From: JAKAJA01 sp037440125
GTDB lineage: Bacteria; Acidobacteriota; UBA4820; DSQY01
DNA: 11,857 nucleotides
Assembly: GCA_037440125.1 (NCBI GenBank)
Contig: JBBIUU010000093.1
Location: 1 to 11,857, forward strand
Direction of reading: 5' to 3'
Positions 1 through 6,338 of the stretch are shown here, piece by piece (position 1 is the first letter of the stretch; each line of letters begins with the position of its first letter). Under the pieces are notes generated by a model. It was not told the DNA's origin. It saw only the letters and a program-made list of their open reading frames with translations, and did not search any database. A program made the translations under genes and the position numbers.

Positions 1-744
1 CTGCTGATAAGCGCCGACCGGCACCGGCGGCGGCGGCGGCGGCGGCGGGGGCGGCGGCGGGGGCGGCGGCGGCGGCGGCGGCGGGGCCGGGCGGTGGAAG
101 AAGAAGCTCACGCCCACGAGGGCTTCCCAGTAATAGGGGCTGCTCTCGTTCACGTACTGATAGTTGTACGGGTAGGGGTCGCCGCTGGGCCAGTAGTTGC
201 CACCGAAGTAGTTGTTGGTGAGGTACCAGATCACGTTCGCTTCGGCGCGGAGGGCGATCTTCTTGTTGAAGAAGTAGCGGAAGCCGCCACCGAGCTGGGC
301 CGTGGTGTCGGCGTGCCACTGCTGGACGTCGCTGGCATCGAGGGGCGAGATGTCCAGCTTGCCGAGGCCGAACTTCACGTAGGGAGACCACTTGTTCACG
401 TTCCAGTTGTAGAGCAGGTTGGCGCGGAACGTGGTGACGTGGGAGCTCTCGGTGAACACGTAGGAGCGGCCGTTGATCTCCTCGGGTCCGAGGAACCCGC
501 CGCCGTACAGGCGAGCCTGGCCGTAGGTGAGCTCGAACTCACCTTCCCAGTGGTTGGTGAAGCAGTAGCCAAGGGTCAGGGCGGTCTGGTAGCCATCCTT
601 CATGGGGATGCCACCGGTCTGCCACTGGTACCCGACCAGGGGGGAGATCTCCACCAGCCCCTTCTCCATCTGCGCGGCGGCCGGCAGAGCGGAGAGGAGG
701 AGAGCTCCCGCGACGAGCAAGAACCATCCGAATTTCAGCTTCAT
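1..744 (-). CDS. Outer-membrane beta-barrel protein, OmpA-like, with poly-proline linker (partial)
   Basis: The ATG at 744 is preceded by AGGAGG (750-755) at 5 bases; a second ATG at 748 is out of frame and too close to that site. The 248 visible residues start with a signal peptide (about 1-25: MKLK, a hydrophobic core, then ALPAAAQ). Residues about 30-217 alternate polar and hydrophobic residues, are rich in Tyr, Trp, Phe and Gly, and end in an aromatic strand (SFFFH at 213-217), as in OmpA-type eight-stranded barrels. A linker of RPAP plus 20 prolines (221-240) follows, then VPVGAYQQ at the window edge. In this family such a linker usually leads to a peptidoglycan-binding OmpA C-terminal domain, but that part lies outside the window, so the domain is inferred. 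Likely role: an envelope-spanning structural protein or porin. Barrel and signal peptide are clear; the exact family is not. Confidence 0.8.
   Translation of the reverse strand, partial: MKLKFGWFLLVAGALLLSALPAAAQMEKGLVEISPLVGYQWQTGGIPMKDGYQTALTLGYCFTNHWEGEFELTYGQARLYGGGFLGPEEINGRSYVFTESSHVTTFRANLLYNWNVNKWSPYVKFGLGKLDISPLDASDVQQWHADTTAQLGGGFRYFFNKKIALRAEANVIWYLTNNYFGGNYWPSGDPYPYNYQYVNESSPYYWEALVGVSFFFHRPAPPPPPPPPPPPPPPPPPPPPVPVGAYQQ
25..84 (-). repeat. CGG/CCG triplet tract encoding 20 consecutive prolines
   Basis: Twenty adjacent triplets read CCG or CCC on the coding strand, 18 of them CCG, interrupted by two CCC codons. They form the linker after the barrel of the outer-membrane protein. 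The tract is a trinucleotide microsatellite, so copy number may change by slippage; whole-triplet changes would alter only linker length. Confidence 0.95.
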
Positions 745-749
745 CCATT

Positions 750-755
750 CCTCCT
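750..755 (-). promoter_or_regulatory. Ribosome binding site of the outer-membrane protein
   Basis: AGGAGG on the minus strand lies 5 bases before the ATG at 744 and only 1 base before the out-of-frame ATG at 748. It therefore decides the start at 744. Confidence 0.85.
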
Positions 756-812
756 ATTGAAAATCCCAGAGTCTACAAACCCGTCCCAGATTGGGGATAT
801 TTCCCCCCACAC

Positions 813-841
813 ACTATAGGACGAGATATTCAATTTGACAA
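813..841 (-). promoter_or_regulatory. Sigma-70-type promoter of the outer-membrane protein gene
   Basis: On the minus strand TTGTCA (841-836), a 17-base spacer and TATAGT (818-813) form a near-consensus promoter. Transcription should start near 806, giving a leader of about 60 bases. The leader's 5' end can fold into a small hairpin (GGGGA 793-797 with TCCCC 802-806). The -35 box sits in the palindrome TTGACTTGTCAA, which might be a regulator site. Confidence 0.75.
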
Positions 842-853
842 GTCAACCCCCCG

Positions 854-898
854 GAGGGTCCTGTTCCTGCCCGGAGGGGCCGGGCAGGAACAGCCCTC
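854..898. other. Strong hairpin: perfect 14-bp stem extended by 5 bp
   Basis: CTGTTCCTGCCCGG (861-874) pairs perfectly with 880-893 around a 5-base loop. Beyond a 2-base bulge (859-860), GAGGG (854-858) pairs with CCCTC (894-898). There is no U-tract, and no gene ends here because the flanking genes diverge, so this is not an ordinary terminator. Confidence 0.8.
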
Positions 899-1007
899 TC
901 GCCCCGCTCGCACGGAGGACCGCCGCGGCTCCCCCCATCGGGCCGGTCCCCGCTCGCTGTTGGACCGGCGGTCTTGTGTAAAGCGTTGCTTTCTGAGGCA
1001 GATAGAC

Positions 1008-1046
1008 GGCCTCCTCGGGGAGCCGACAACGGGGGGCTCGGAGGCC
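1008..1046. other. Bulged hairpin upstream of guaB
   Basis: GGCCTCC (1008-1014) pairs with GGAGGCC (1040-1046), and GAGCC (1020-1024) pairs with GGCTC (1035-1039). This gives 12 base pairs with a 5-base bulge on one side and a 10-base loop. A second compact hairpin, CCCCGCG/CGCGGGG, follows at 1062-1077. Function unknown. Confidence 0.6.
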
Positions 1047-1191
1047 GGGAGAGAGCTGCGCCCCCGCGTCCGCGGGGTCCCGAAGCGCCGTCCGAGGTCC
1101 CCCGGGCGGATTCCGTCGTTCCGGGTGAGCCCCGGACCCCTCCCCATGGGACCAAGGTCCTATGCGGCCCCGGTGAGTCCCCGCGGACCGT

Positions 1192-1220
1192 TTGGTTCCA
1201 AGGCCTTCAAGGGTTATAAT
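1192..1220 (+). promoter_or_regulatory. guaB promoter
   Basis: TTGGTT (1192-1197), a 17-base spacer and a perfect TATAAT (1215-1220) lie 28 bases before the guaB ATG. Transcription should start near 1227, so the leader is only about 22 bases. The upstream hairpin block is then outside this transcript. Confidence 0.75.
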
Positions 1221-1248
1221 CATCCGCTTAGAGCTGAGGAGCCACCCC

Positions 1249-2721
1249 ATGCTACAAGAGAGCCCGCCCCTGGCGTTGACGTTCGACGACGTGTCCCTCG
1301 TTCCCTCGCACTCCGAGGTGCACCCCCAGCAGGTGGACACGACAACGGTCCTCACGAACGACATCCGACTCAACATCCCGCTCCTCTCCGCCGCCATGGA
1401 CACGGTCACGGAGGCCAACCTGGCCATCGCCATGGCCCGGCAGGGCGGCATCGGGATCATCCACAAGAACATGAGCATCGACCGCCAGGCCGAGGAGGTC
1501 GACCGGGTGAAGCGCTCGGAGGCGGGGATGATCACCAACCCCATCACCATCGCGCCCGAGCGGAAGGTGGCCGACGCCCTCGAGCTCATGAACAAGTTCC
1601 GCATCTCCGGCGTGCCGGTCACGGCCCCCGACGGCCGCCTCCTGGGCATCCTCACGAACCGGGACCTCCGTTTCGAGGACCGCACCGACCTCCCGGTCAG
1701 CGAGCTCATGACCAAGGAGAACCTCAAGACGGTGTCGGTGGGCACGACGCTCGAGGAGGCCAAGACGCTCCTCCAGCGGTACAAGATCGAGAAGCTCCTG
1801 GTGGTGGACGACCAGTACCATCTCAAGGGCCTCATCACCGTCAAGGACATCCAGAAGAAGATCAAGTTTCCCAACGCCTGCAAGGACGGGATGGGCCGGC
1901 TGCGCGTGGGTGCGGCGGTGGGCGTGGGCGCCGACCTCCTGGACCGCGCGAAGGCCCTCGTGGACGTGCACGTGGACGTGCTCGTCCTGGACTCGTCGCA
2001 CGGGCACTCCAAAGGCGTGCTCGACGCCGCGGCCCAGCTCAAGTCGGCCTTTCCCGAGGTCCAGATGATCGTGGGCAACGTGGCCACCGCCGAGGGTACG
2101 CGCGATCTCATCGAGCGCGGCGCCGACGCGGTCAAGGTCGGTATCGGGCCGGGCTCCATCTGCACCACGCGCATCGTGACCGGCGCGGGCGTGCCCCAGG
2201 TGTCCGCCATCGCCGAGTGCGCCAAGGCCGCCGAGAAGAAGGGCATCCCCATCATCGCCGACGGAGGCATCCGGTTCTCCGGCGAGATCGTGAAGGCCAT
2301 CGCTGCGGGGGCGCAGTCGGTCATGATCGGCAGCCTATTCGCGGGGACCCACGAGGCTCCCGGCGAGACCATCCTCTACCAGGGCCGCACCTTCAAGGCC
2401 TACCGGGGCATGGGCTCCCTCGGCGCCATGAAGGCGGGCTCGGCGGACCGCTACTTCCAGGAGGGGGAGGCGCCCCTGAGCAAGCTCGTCCCCGAGGGCA
2501 TCGAGGGCATGGTGCCCTTCAAGGGGAACCTCGAGAACGTGGTCACCCAGCTCGTCGGCGGCCTCCGCTCGGGCATGGGCCTCACGGGCTGCGCGAGCGT
2601 GGCCGAGCTGCGCTCCGAAGCGAAGTTCGTGAGGGTGACCGTGGCCGGTCTCAGGGAGAGCCACGCGCACGACGTCATGATCACGAAGGAAGCACCGAAC
2701 TACATGAAGGAAGAGTTCTGA
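1249..2721 (+). CDS. guaB: Inosine-5'-monophosphate dehydrogenase
   Basis: Oxidises IMP to XMP with NAD+, the committed cytoplasmic step of guanine nucleotide synthesis. The protein is 490 residues, normal for bacterial GuaB. The order is an N-terminal barrel segment (LTFDDVSLVPS near the start), two CBS domains (about 93-205), then the rest of the TIM barrel. The cysteine loop GPGSICTTR places the catalytic Cys at 305, and the mobile-flap pair DRYFQ gives Arg401-Tyr402; these match the E. coli numbering. The C-terminal ESHAHDV and TKEAPNY segments are typical. Start: the ATG at 1249 has AGGAG (1237-1241) 7 bases upstream. The frame is open back to a TTG at 1192, but that lies in the promoter. 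It has its own promoter; the next gene is prfB, 147 bases away across an inverted repeat array. Nothing appears degraded. Confidence 0.97.
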   Translation: MLQESPPLALTFDDVSLVPSHSEVHPQQVDTTTVLTNDIRLNIPLLSAAMDTVTEANLAIAMARQGGIGIIHKNMSIDRQAEEVDRVKRSEAGMITNPITIAPERKVADALELMNKFRISGVPVTAPDGRLLGILTNRDLRFEDRTDLPVSELMTKENLKTVSVGTTLEEAKTLLQRYKIEKLLVVDDQYHLKGLITVKDIQKKIKFPNACKDGMGRLRVGAAVGVGADLLDRAKALVDVHVDVLVLDSSHGHSKGVLDAAAQLKSAFPEVQMIVGNVATAEGTRDLIERGADAVKVGIGPGSICTTRIVTGAGVPQVSAIAECAKAAEKKGIPIIADGGIRFSGEIVKAIAAGAQSVMIGSLFAGTHEAPGETILYQGRTFKAYRGMGSLGAMKAGSADRYFQEGEAPLSKLVPEGIEGMVPFKGNLENVVTQLVGGLRSGMGLTGCASVAELRSEAKFVRVTVAGLRESHAHDVMITKEAPNYMKEEF

Positions 2722-2728
2722 GAGGGGC

Positions 2729-2850
2729 GGTGATCAGGTGATCCGGAAATCAGGTGATCGGACCACCTGACCCCATGCGCAAGCCTGCATCCTTGTCCGC
2801 CCAGATCACCCGGTCACCCGGTCGCCCGATCACCCGATCGCCAGATCACG
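2729..2850. repeat. Inverted pair of 8-bp tandem arrays between guaB and prfB
   Basis: The left array, 2729-2760, has four 8-bp units: GGTGATCA, GGTGATCC, GGAAATCA and GGTGATCG. The right array, 2803-2850, has six units of the form NGRTCRCC, such as CGATCACC and CGGTCACC, which are the reverse complement of the left unit with drift. A 42-base spacer (2761-2802) separates them. The transcript could fold into a long imperfect stem. The array starts 8 bases after the guaB stop and ends just before the prfB ribosome binding site, so it fills the whole gap. It resembles the arrays around the S23 gene at 10342-10933 in unit length and geometry, but not in unit sequence. It is not CRISPR, because the units are contiguous without spacers. 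Confidence 0.85.
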
Positions 2851-2868
2851 CATTTCAGGGGTTCTGCC

Positions 2869-3961
2869 ATGATTCCCGAAGAGCACAAACAAGATTACAA
2901 GGCGCTGCGCGTCAAGGCCCTCGAGCTCCGGAGCTGCCTTTGACGAAGCGGGCCTGAAGTCCCGCCTCGAGGAGGTCAACAAGGCCGCCTCCGCCCCCGG
3001 CTTCTGGGACGACAACCGGAAGGCCGCGGGCGTCCTCAAGGAGCAGCGCGCCCTTCAGGCCCGGCTGGCCGACCTGGCGCGCCTCGACCGCTTCATCGGC
3101 GACCTCGACACCCTCCTCGAGTTCGAGGGCGAGGGCATGGACGAGGACTTCGGCAGGACCCTCGAATCCTTCCGGCCCTTCGTCGAGGAGATCGAGATCA
3201 AGGCGCTCCTCGGCGGCGAGCTCGACGTCAACAACGCCATCGTCACCATCCACCCCGGCGCGGGCGGAACCGAGAGCCAGGACTGGGCCGAGGTGCTCTA
3301 CCGCATGTACTCCCGTTGGGCGGAGCGCCACGGCTACCAGGTGGAGCTCATGGACTGGCAGGACGGCGACACCGCGGGGATCAAGTCCGTCACGTTCCTC
3401 GTCAAGGGCGACTACGCCTACGGCTACCTGAAGACGGAGAGCGGCGTGCACCGCCTCGTGCGCATCTCGCCCTTCGACGCCGCGGCCCGGCGCCACACCT
3501 CCTTCACGTCGGTCTACGTCTCGCCCGAGATCAACGAGGACATCGAGATCGAGATCGCCGACAAGGACGTCCGGATCGACATCTTCCGCTCGGGGGGCAA
3601 GGGCGGCCAGAACGTGAACAAGGTCTCCACCGCGGTCCGCCTGACGCACTTCCCCTCGGGCATCGTGGTGTCGTGCCAGAACGAGCGCAGCCAGCTCCAA
3701 AACCGCGAGACGGCCTGGAAGATCCTCAAATCCCGGCTCTACCAGCTCGAGATCGAGAAGCGCAACAAGGAGCGGCAGATCGTCGAGGACGGCAAGAAGG
3801 ACATCGCGTGGGGCAGCCAGATCCGCTCCTACGTCCTCCACCCCTACCGCCTCGTGAAGGACCACCGGACCGATACGGAGGTGGGCAACGCCGATTCGGT
3901 CCTCGACGGCAACCTCGACCCCTTTATCAAGGCCGCCCTCGTCGAGAACGCGGGGAGCTGA
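2869..3961 (+). CDS. prfB: Peptide chain release factor 2, expressed by programmed +1 frameshift
   Basis: RF2 recognises UGA and UAA in the ribosomal A site and triggers peptide release. The ATG at 2869 has AGGGG (2857-2861) 7 bases upstream. The first 24 codons end in CTT TGA (stop 2941-2943). A +1 slip on CTTTGAC moves reading to GAC at 2942 and the frame then stays open to the TGA at 3959-3961. The product is 363 residues (E. coli RF2 has 365). Domains in order: a helical N-terminal domain (FWDD motif), the anticodon-like tripeptide Ser-Pro-Phe at 200-202, and the peptidyl-transferase motif GGQ at 245-247 within SGGKGGQNVNK. RF2 abundance controls its own frameshift: low RF2 leaves UGA unread and favours slipping. 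A small membrane-protein gene follows after 5 bases. Annotation from the second frame alone would wrongly start it near 3137. Confidence 0.96.
2930..2944 (+). promoter_or_regulatory. prfB programmed +1 frameshift site
   Basis: The slippery sequence CTT TGA C is at 2938-2944. A Shine-Dalgarno-like GGAG (2930-2933) lies 4 bases before CTT, close to the spacing that stimulates slipping in E. coli prfB. In-frame UGA is at 2941-2943; after the slip the next codon is GAC (2942-2944). Confidence 0.93.
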
Positions 3962-3966
3962 TCCCA

Positions 3967-4452
3967 ATGGGCCTCCACTCCACCCAGCGCTCCCGTGTCC
4001 TCGCCCGCTACATCAAGTTCAAGGGGGCCGTGTGGGCGCTCATGGGCCTGGCCGTCTACGCCGCGGCCGTGCGCAAGCCCGACCTCGTGGACGGCTCGTC
4101 CCTGAGGCTCTTCGCCTACTACCTCCTGCTCTTCGCGGTGCCGGGCATCCTCATCTGGACCGTCGGCGTCCTCGTGCGCTTCCGGACGCGAACGGGCTGG
4201 TACCTGGGCGTGGCCTATCTCACGGCGGTCATCGCCGGCAAGGTGCTGGGTGGCGTGGCGGAGGTGCCGTTCAGGGCGTGGGATTGGGCCACCCGGCAGG
4301 TGCCCCAGGAATACATCCCCGCCGTGGGGGTCTTCGGCGTCCTCGCGGCAGCGGTCTTCGCCGTCGACATCGCCGCGGTCATGGCCTTCATCTCCCCCAA
4401 GGGGCGGGACTGCTGGGGCATCGGCGCGCCGAACCCCGAATCCAGGGACTGA
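3967..4452 (+). CDS. Small four-helix integral membrane protein, function unknown
   Basis: I do not recognise the family. The 161-residue product has a short basic N-terminus (TQRSRVLARYIKFK) and four likely membrane helices at about 20-37, 46-70, 78-95 and 117-141, separated by short charged loops such as RFRTRTG. It ends in a polar tail (KGRDCWGIGAPNPESRD). The start is the ATG at 3967, five bases after the prfB stop; GGGGAG (3952-3957) inside the end of prfB is the ribosome binding site. The upstream extension of this frame overlaps prfB and has no membrane character, so it is a shadow. Spacing implies co-transcription with prfB, which is not evidence of a functional link. The gene converges on the GGDEF gene with a gap of 34 bases and no clear terminator hairpin. 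Confidence 0.75.
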   Translation: MGLHSTQRSRVLARYIKFKGAVWALMGLAVYAAAVRKPDLVDGSSLRLFAYYLLLFAVPGILIWTVGVLVRFRTRTGWYLGVAYLTAVIAGKVLGGVAEVPFRAWDWATRQVPQEYIPAVGVFGVLAAAVFAVDIAAVMAFISPKGRDCWGIGAPNPESRD

Positions 4453-4486
4453 CCCCGTCCTGATGTTCTGGGAAATCTGAGGGTCG

Positions 4487-5431
4487 CTATTTCGCCACGA
4501 CGCGGCCGCGGCCCCGCCGCTTGGCCTCGTACATGGCGTTGTCGGCGGCCTTGAGGATGGACTCGAGGGTCTCGCCGGCGCTCTTCCGCGTCGCGATGCC
4601 CCCGCTGAAGCTGAGGTTGATCCCGCCGAGCGACTCGAGTCGGAGGGCCTTCACCTCCTCCTCGAGGCGGTTGCCGACCACGAGGGCCGCGGCGCTGCCC
4701 GTCTGCGGGAAGAGGAGCGTGAACTCGTCGCCGCCGTGACGGCCGAAAAGGTCGTAGTGCCGCAGGTGCTTCTTCACCGTCTCCACGACGGCGACGAGCA
4801 CCTCGTCCCCCACCTGGTGCCCCAGCGTGTCGTTGATGTCCTTGAAGTGGTCCACGTCCATGACGAGGACCGAGAGCTCCAGGTCGAGGCGGTCGCTGCG
4901 CTCGAACTCGTGCTGGGCGAGATCGAGGAAGTGCCGCCGGTTGTAGATCCGCGTCAGGCTGTCGGTGGTGGAGAGCTCGAGGAGGAGCCCGTTCTTGTGC
5001 CTGAGCTCGTCCTGGAGGAGCTTCCCGTTCAGGTGCACCATGGCCCGGGCCACGAGCTCCCCGGGGTGGAACGGCTTGGTGACGTAGTCGCCCGCGCCGG
5101 CGGAGAGGAGGCGGATCTTCTGGTCCACCTGGTCGAGCGCCGTCAGCACGATCACCGGGATGCCGAGGAGCTCGTGCCGCGTGGAGCGCATCTGCAGGAA
5201 CTTGAAGCCGTCCATGTGCGGCATCACGAGGTCGCACAGGACGAGGTCCACGGGGTTGTCCACGAGGATCTTGAACCCGTCGAGTCCGTTTCCGGCCTCC
5301 AGGAACACCAGGTTCGGACGGGCCGCCTGGAGCGCGGCCTTGATCTCCTCGCGCACCGTGCGGGAATCGTCGACGATCAGGATGTGGACCTGCGACTCGG
5401 GTTCCAAGGTGTCCGCTCCAGCCTCAACCAT
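4487..5431 (-). CDS. Response regulator with GGDEF output (diguanylate cyclase)
   Basis: This 314-residue cytoplasmic protein has a receiver domain (about 15-130) and a GGDEF domain (about 155-310). The receiver has the acidic pair Asp21-Asp22, the phospho-acceptor Asp67 (LVLCDLVMP), Thr97 and Lys119 (YVTKPF). The cyclase has an intact GGDEF at 233-237 and a canonical RxxD inhibitory site, RHYD at 224-227, five residues before it. It should make c-di-GMP when phosphorylated and be product-inhibited, as in PleD/WspR-type proteins. The ATG at 5431 overlaps the nagZ stop by 8 bases, which suggests translational coupling. An in-frame TTG at 5455 lies further inside nagZ and is less likely. No partner histidine kinase is in the window. 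It is the last gene of the four-gene minus-strand operon. Confidence 0.93.
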   Translation of the reverse strand: MVEAGADTLEPESQVHILIVDDSRTVREEIKAALQAARPNLVFLEAGNGLDGFKILVDNPVDLVLCDLVMPHMDGFKFLQMRSTRHELLGIPVIVLTALDQVDQKIRLLSAGAGDYVTKPFHPGELVARAMVHLNGKLLQDELRHKNGLLLELSTTDSLTRIYNRRHFLDLAQHEFERSDRLDLELSVLVMDVDHFKDINDTLGHQVGDEVLVAVVETVKKHLRHYDLFGRHGGDEFTLLFPQTGSAAALVVGNRLEEEVKALRLESLGGINLSFSGGIATRKSAGETLESILKAADNAMYEAKRRGRGRVVAK

Positions 5432-6338
5432 ACGGCAAGGCGGCCTTTCTTTCAACGAATGTCGGGGTGTCCCCGAGGATGCGGAGCGCCTCGAGGGACC
5501 GTTCCTGGCTCGACACCCACAGCGCCAGGGAGGCGCCCGAACGCAGGCTCCGTCCGGCCAGGGAAGCGATGCTCGCGAGGTCCGAGACGGCGCCCATGCC
5601 CAAGTCGTCGGTGACGCTGAGGCCCGCGAAGCCCAGGCTCCGGAGCAGGTCGTACGTCGCGGGCTCCAGGCTCGACGGCCCGGCCGTCCCCAGGAGCTCC
5701 TCGTAGGAACCGTGGGCGATCATGACGTACGGCGCCAGGTCCCTGAGCTCGGCATAGGGCGCCAGGTGATCACGCCGCGCTTCCGGGCCGCCGCCCATGG
5801 AGGGGAGGTTGCGGTGGCTGTCCACGCGGGACCCGCCCAGGCCCGGGAAGTGCTTCAGGCATCCCTCCAGGCCGGCCCGTCCGAGCCCGCGCAGGAAGGC
5901 CGTGCAGCACTCCGTCACCGTCGCCGGGTCGTCCCCGTAAACCCGCCCCTCGAGGCCCGTGCCCGGGTGGGCCGGGCCCAGATCGGCCACGGGCGCGAAG
6001 TCCACGTCGAACCCCAGGTCTCGCAGGTGCCCGCCCATCTCGAAGGCGAGCGCCTCGGTGGAGCCTGCGCTTCCCGCCATGTCGGCGGCCGAAGGGAAGC
6101 TCATGCCGAGGGCCGAGAGGCGGTTCACGCGGCCGCCCTCCTGGTCCAGGGCGATCTTCGGCGACCACCCGGGCACGGCCCCGTGGATGCAGGCGTTGAG
6201 CTCCCTCACCTGCGAACGGTCCTTCAGGTGGCGGGCGAAGAGGAGGACGCCGTAGGGCTCGGCCTCGACGAGGAAGCGGGCCACCTCCCCGAGGGTGGCC
6301 TTCTCGTCCACGGTGATCCAGATGGGAGACGGGTTCAT
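5424..6338 (-). CDS. nagZ: Glycoside hydrolase family 3 beta-N-acetylhexosaminidase
   Basis: NagZ removes N-acetylglucosamine from muropeptides during cytoplasmic peptidoglycan recycling. This 304-residue protein has no signal peptide, as expected for a cytoplasmic NagZ, and is a little shorter than the roughly 340 residues common in proteobacteria. Key motifs are visible: ALDQEGGRVNR near residue 65, KHFPGLGG at 162-169 followed by the Asp173-x-His175 acid-base dyad, and TDDLGM at 243-248 with the probable nucleophile Asp244. The start is the ATG at 6338, which overlaps the propeller-gene stop as ATGA; GGAG lies 5 bases upstream. Its own stop overlaps the start of the GGDEF gene. It could act on other hexosaminides, but the dyad supports the NagZ subgroup. 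Confidence 0.92.
   Translation of the reverse strand: MNPSPIWITVDEKATLGEVARFLVEAEPYGVLLFARHLKDRSQVRELNACIHGAVPGWSPKIALDQEGGRVNRLSALGMSFPSAADMAGSAGSTEALAFEMGGHLRDLGFDVDFAPVADLGPAHPGTGLEGRVYGDDPATVTECCTAFLRGLGRAGLEGCLKHFPGLGGSRVDSHRNLPSMGGGPEARRDHLAPYAELRDLAPYVMIAHGSYEELLGTAGPSSLEPATYDLLRSLGFAGLSVTDDLGMGAVSDLASIASLAGRSLRSGASLALWVSSQERSLEALRILGDTPTFVERKAALPYG

Larger units (their letters stand above)
842..1191. other. Gene-free, hairpin-rich block between divergent genes
   Basis: No credible gene lies here: long open frames on both strands have low-complexity Arg/Gly/Pro translations and look like GC-rich noise. The block is dense in inverted repeats. They are 861-874/880-893 (14 bp), 918-925/966-973 (8 bp) competing with 943-949/962-968 (7 bp), 980-984/988-992 (5 bp), 1008-1014/1040-1046 (7 bp, with inner 1020-1024/1035-1039), 1062-1068/1071-1077 (7 bp), 1120-1125/1131-1136 (6 bp) and 1149-1153/1156-1160 (5 bp). 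It could be a structured RNA or a regulatory region. I do not recognise conserved parts of tmRNA, RNase P RNA, SRP RNA or common riboswitches. Confidence 0.5.

Noticed and set aside
94..819. Open frame of 241 residues opposite the outer-membrane protein
   Set aside because: Antisense shadow. The minus-strand gene has a signal peptide, a binding site, a promoter and barrel character.
835..863. Plus-strand promoter from TTGACA at 835-840
   Set aside because: The expected -10 position at 858-863 reads GTCCTG, which does not resemble a -10 box.
843..2372. Open frame of 509 residues on the minus strand opposite guaB
   Set aside because: Antisense shadow in GC-rich DNA with Ser/Arg/Met-rich low-complexity sequence, no family resemblance and no binding site.
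960..2741. Open frame of 593 residues on the plus strand overlapping guaB
   Set aside because: It is a shifted frame of guaB with a His/Gly/Arg/Pro-rich translation; guaB in the other frame has complete family motifs.
2729..2850. CRISPR array
   Set aside because: The repeats are 8-bp contiguous units without unique spacers, and no cas genes are present.
2938..2944. prfB as a frameshifted pseudogene
   Set aside because: The stop lies exactly at the conserved CTTTGAC recoding site with an upstream stimulator, and the rest of the gene is intact.
4453..4486. Bidirectional terminator in the convergent gap
   Set aside because: I found no stable hairpin with a U-tract in these 34 bases.
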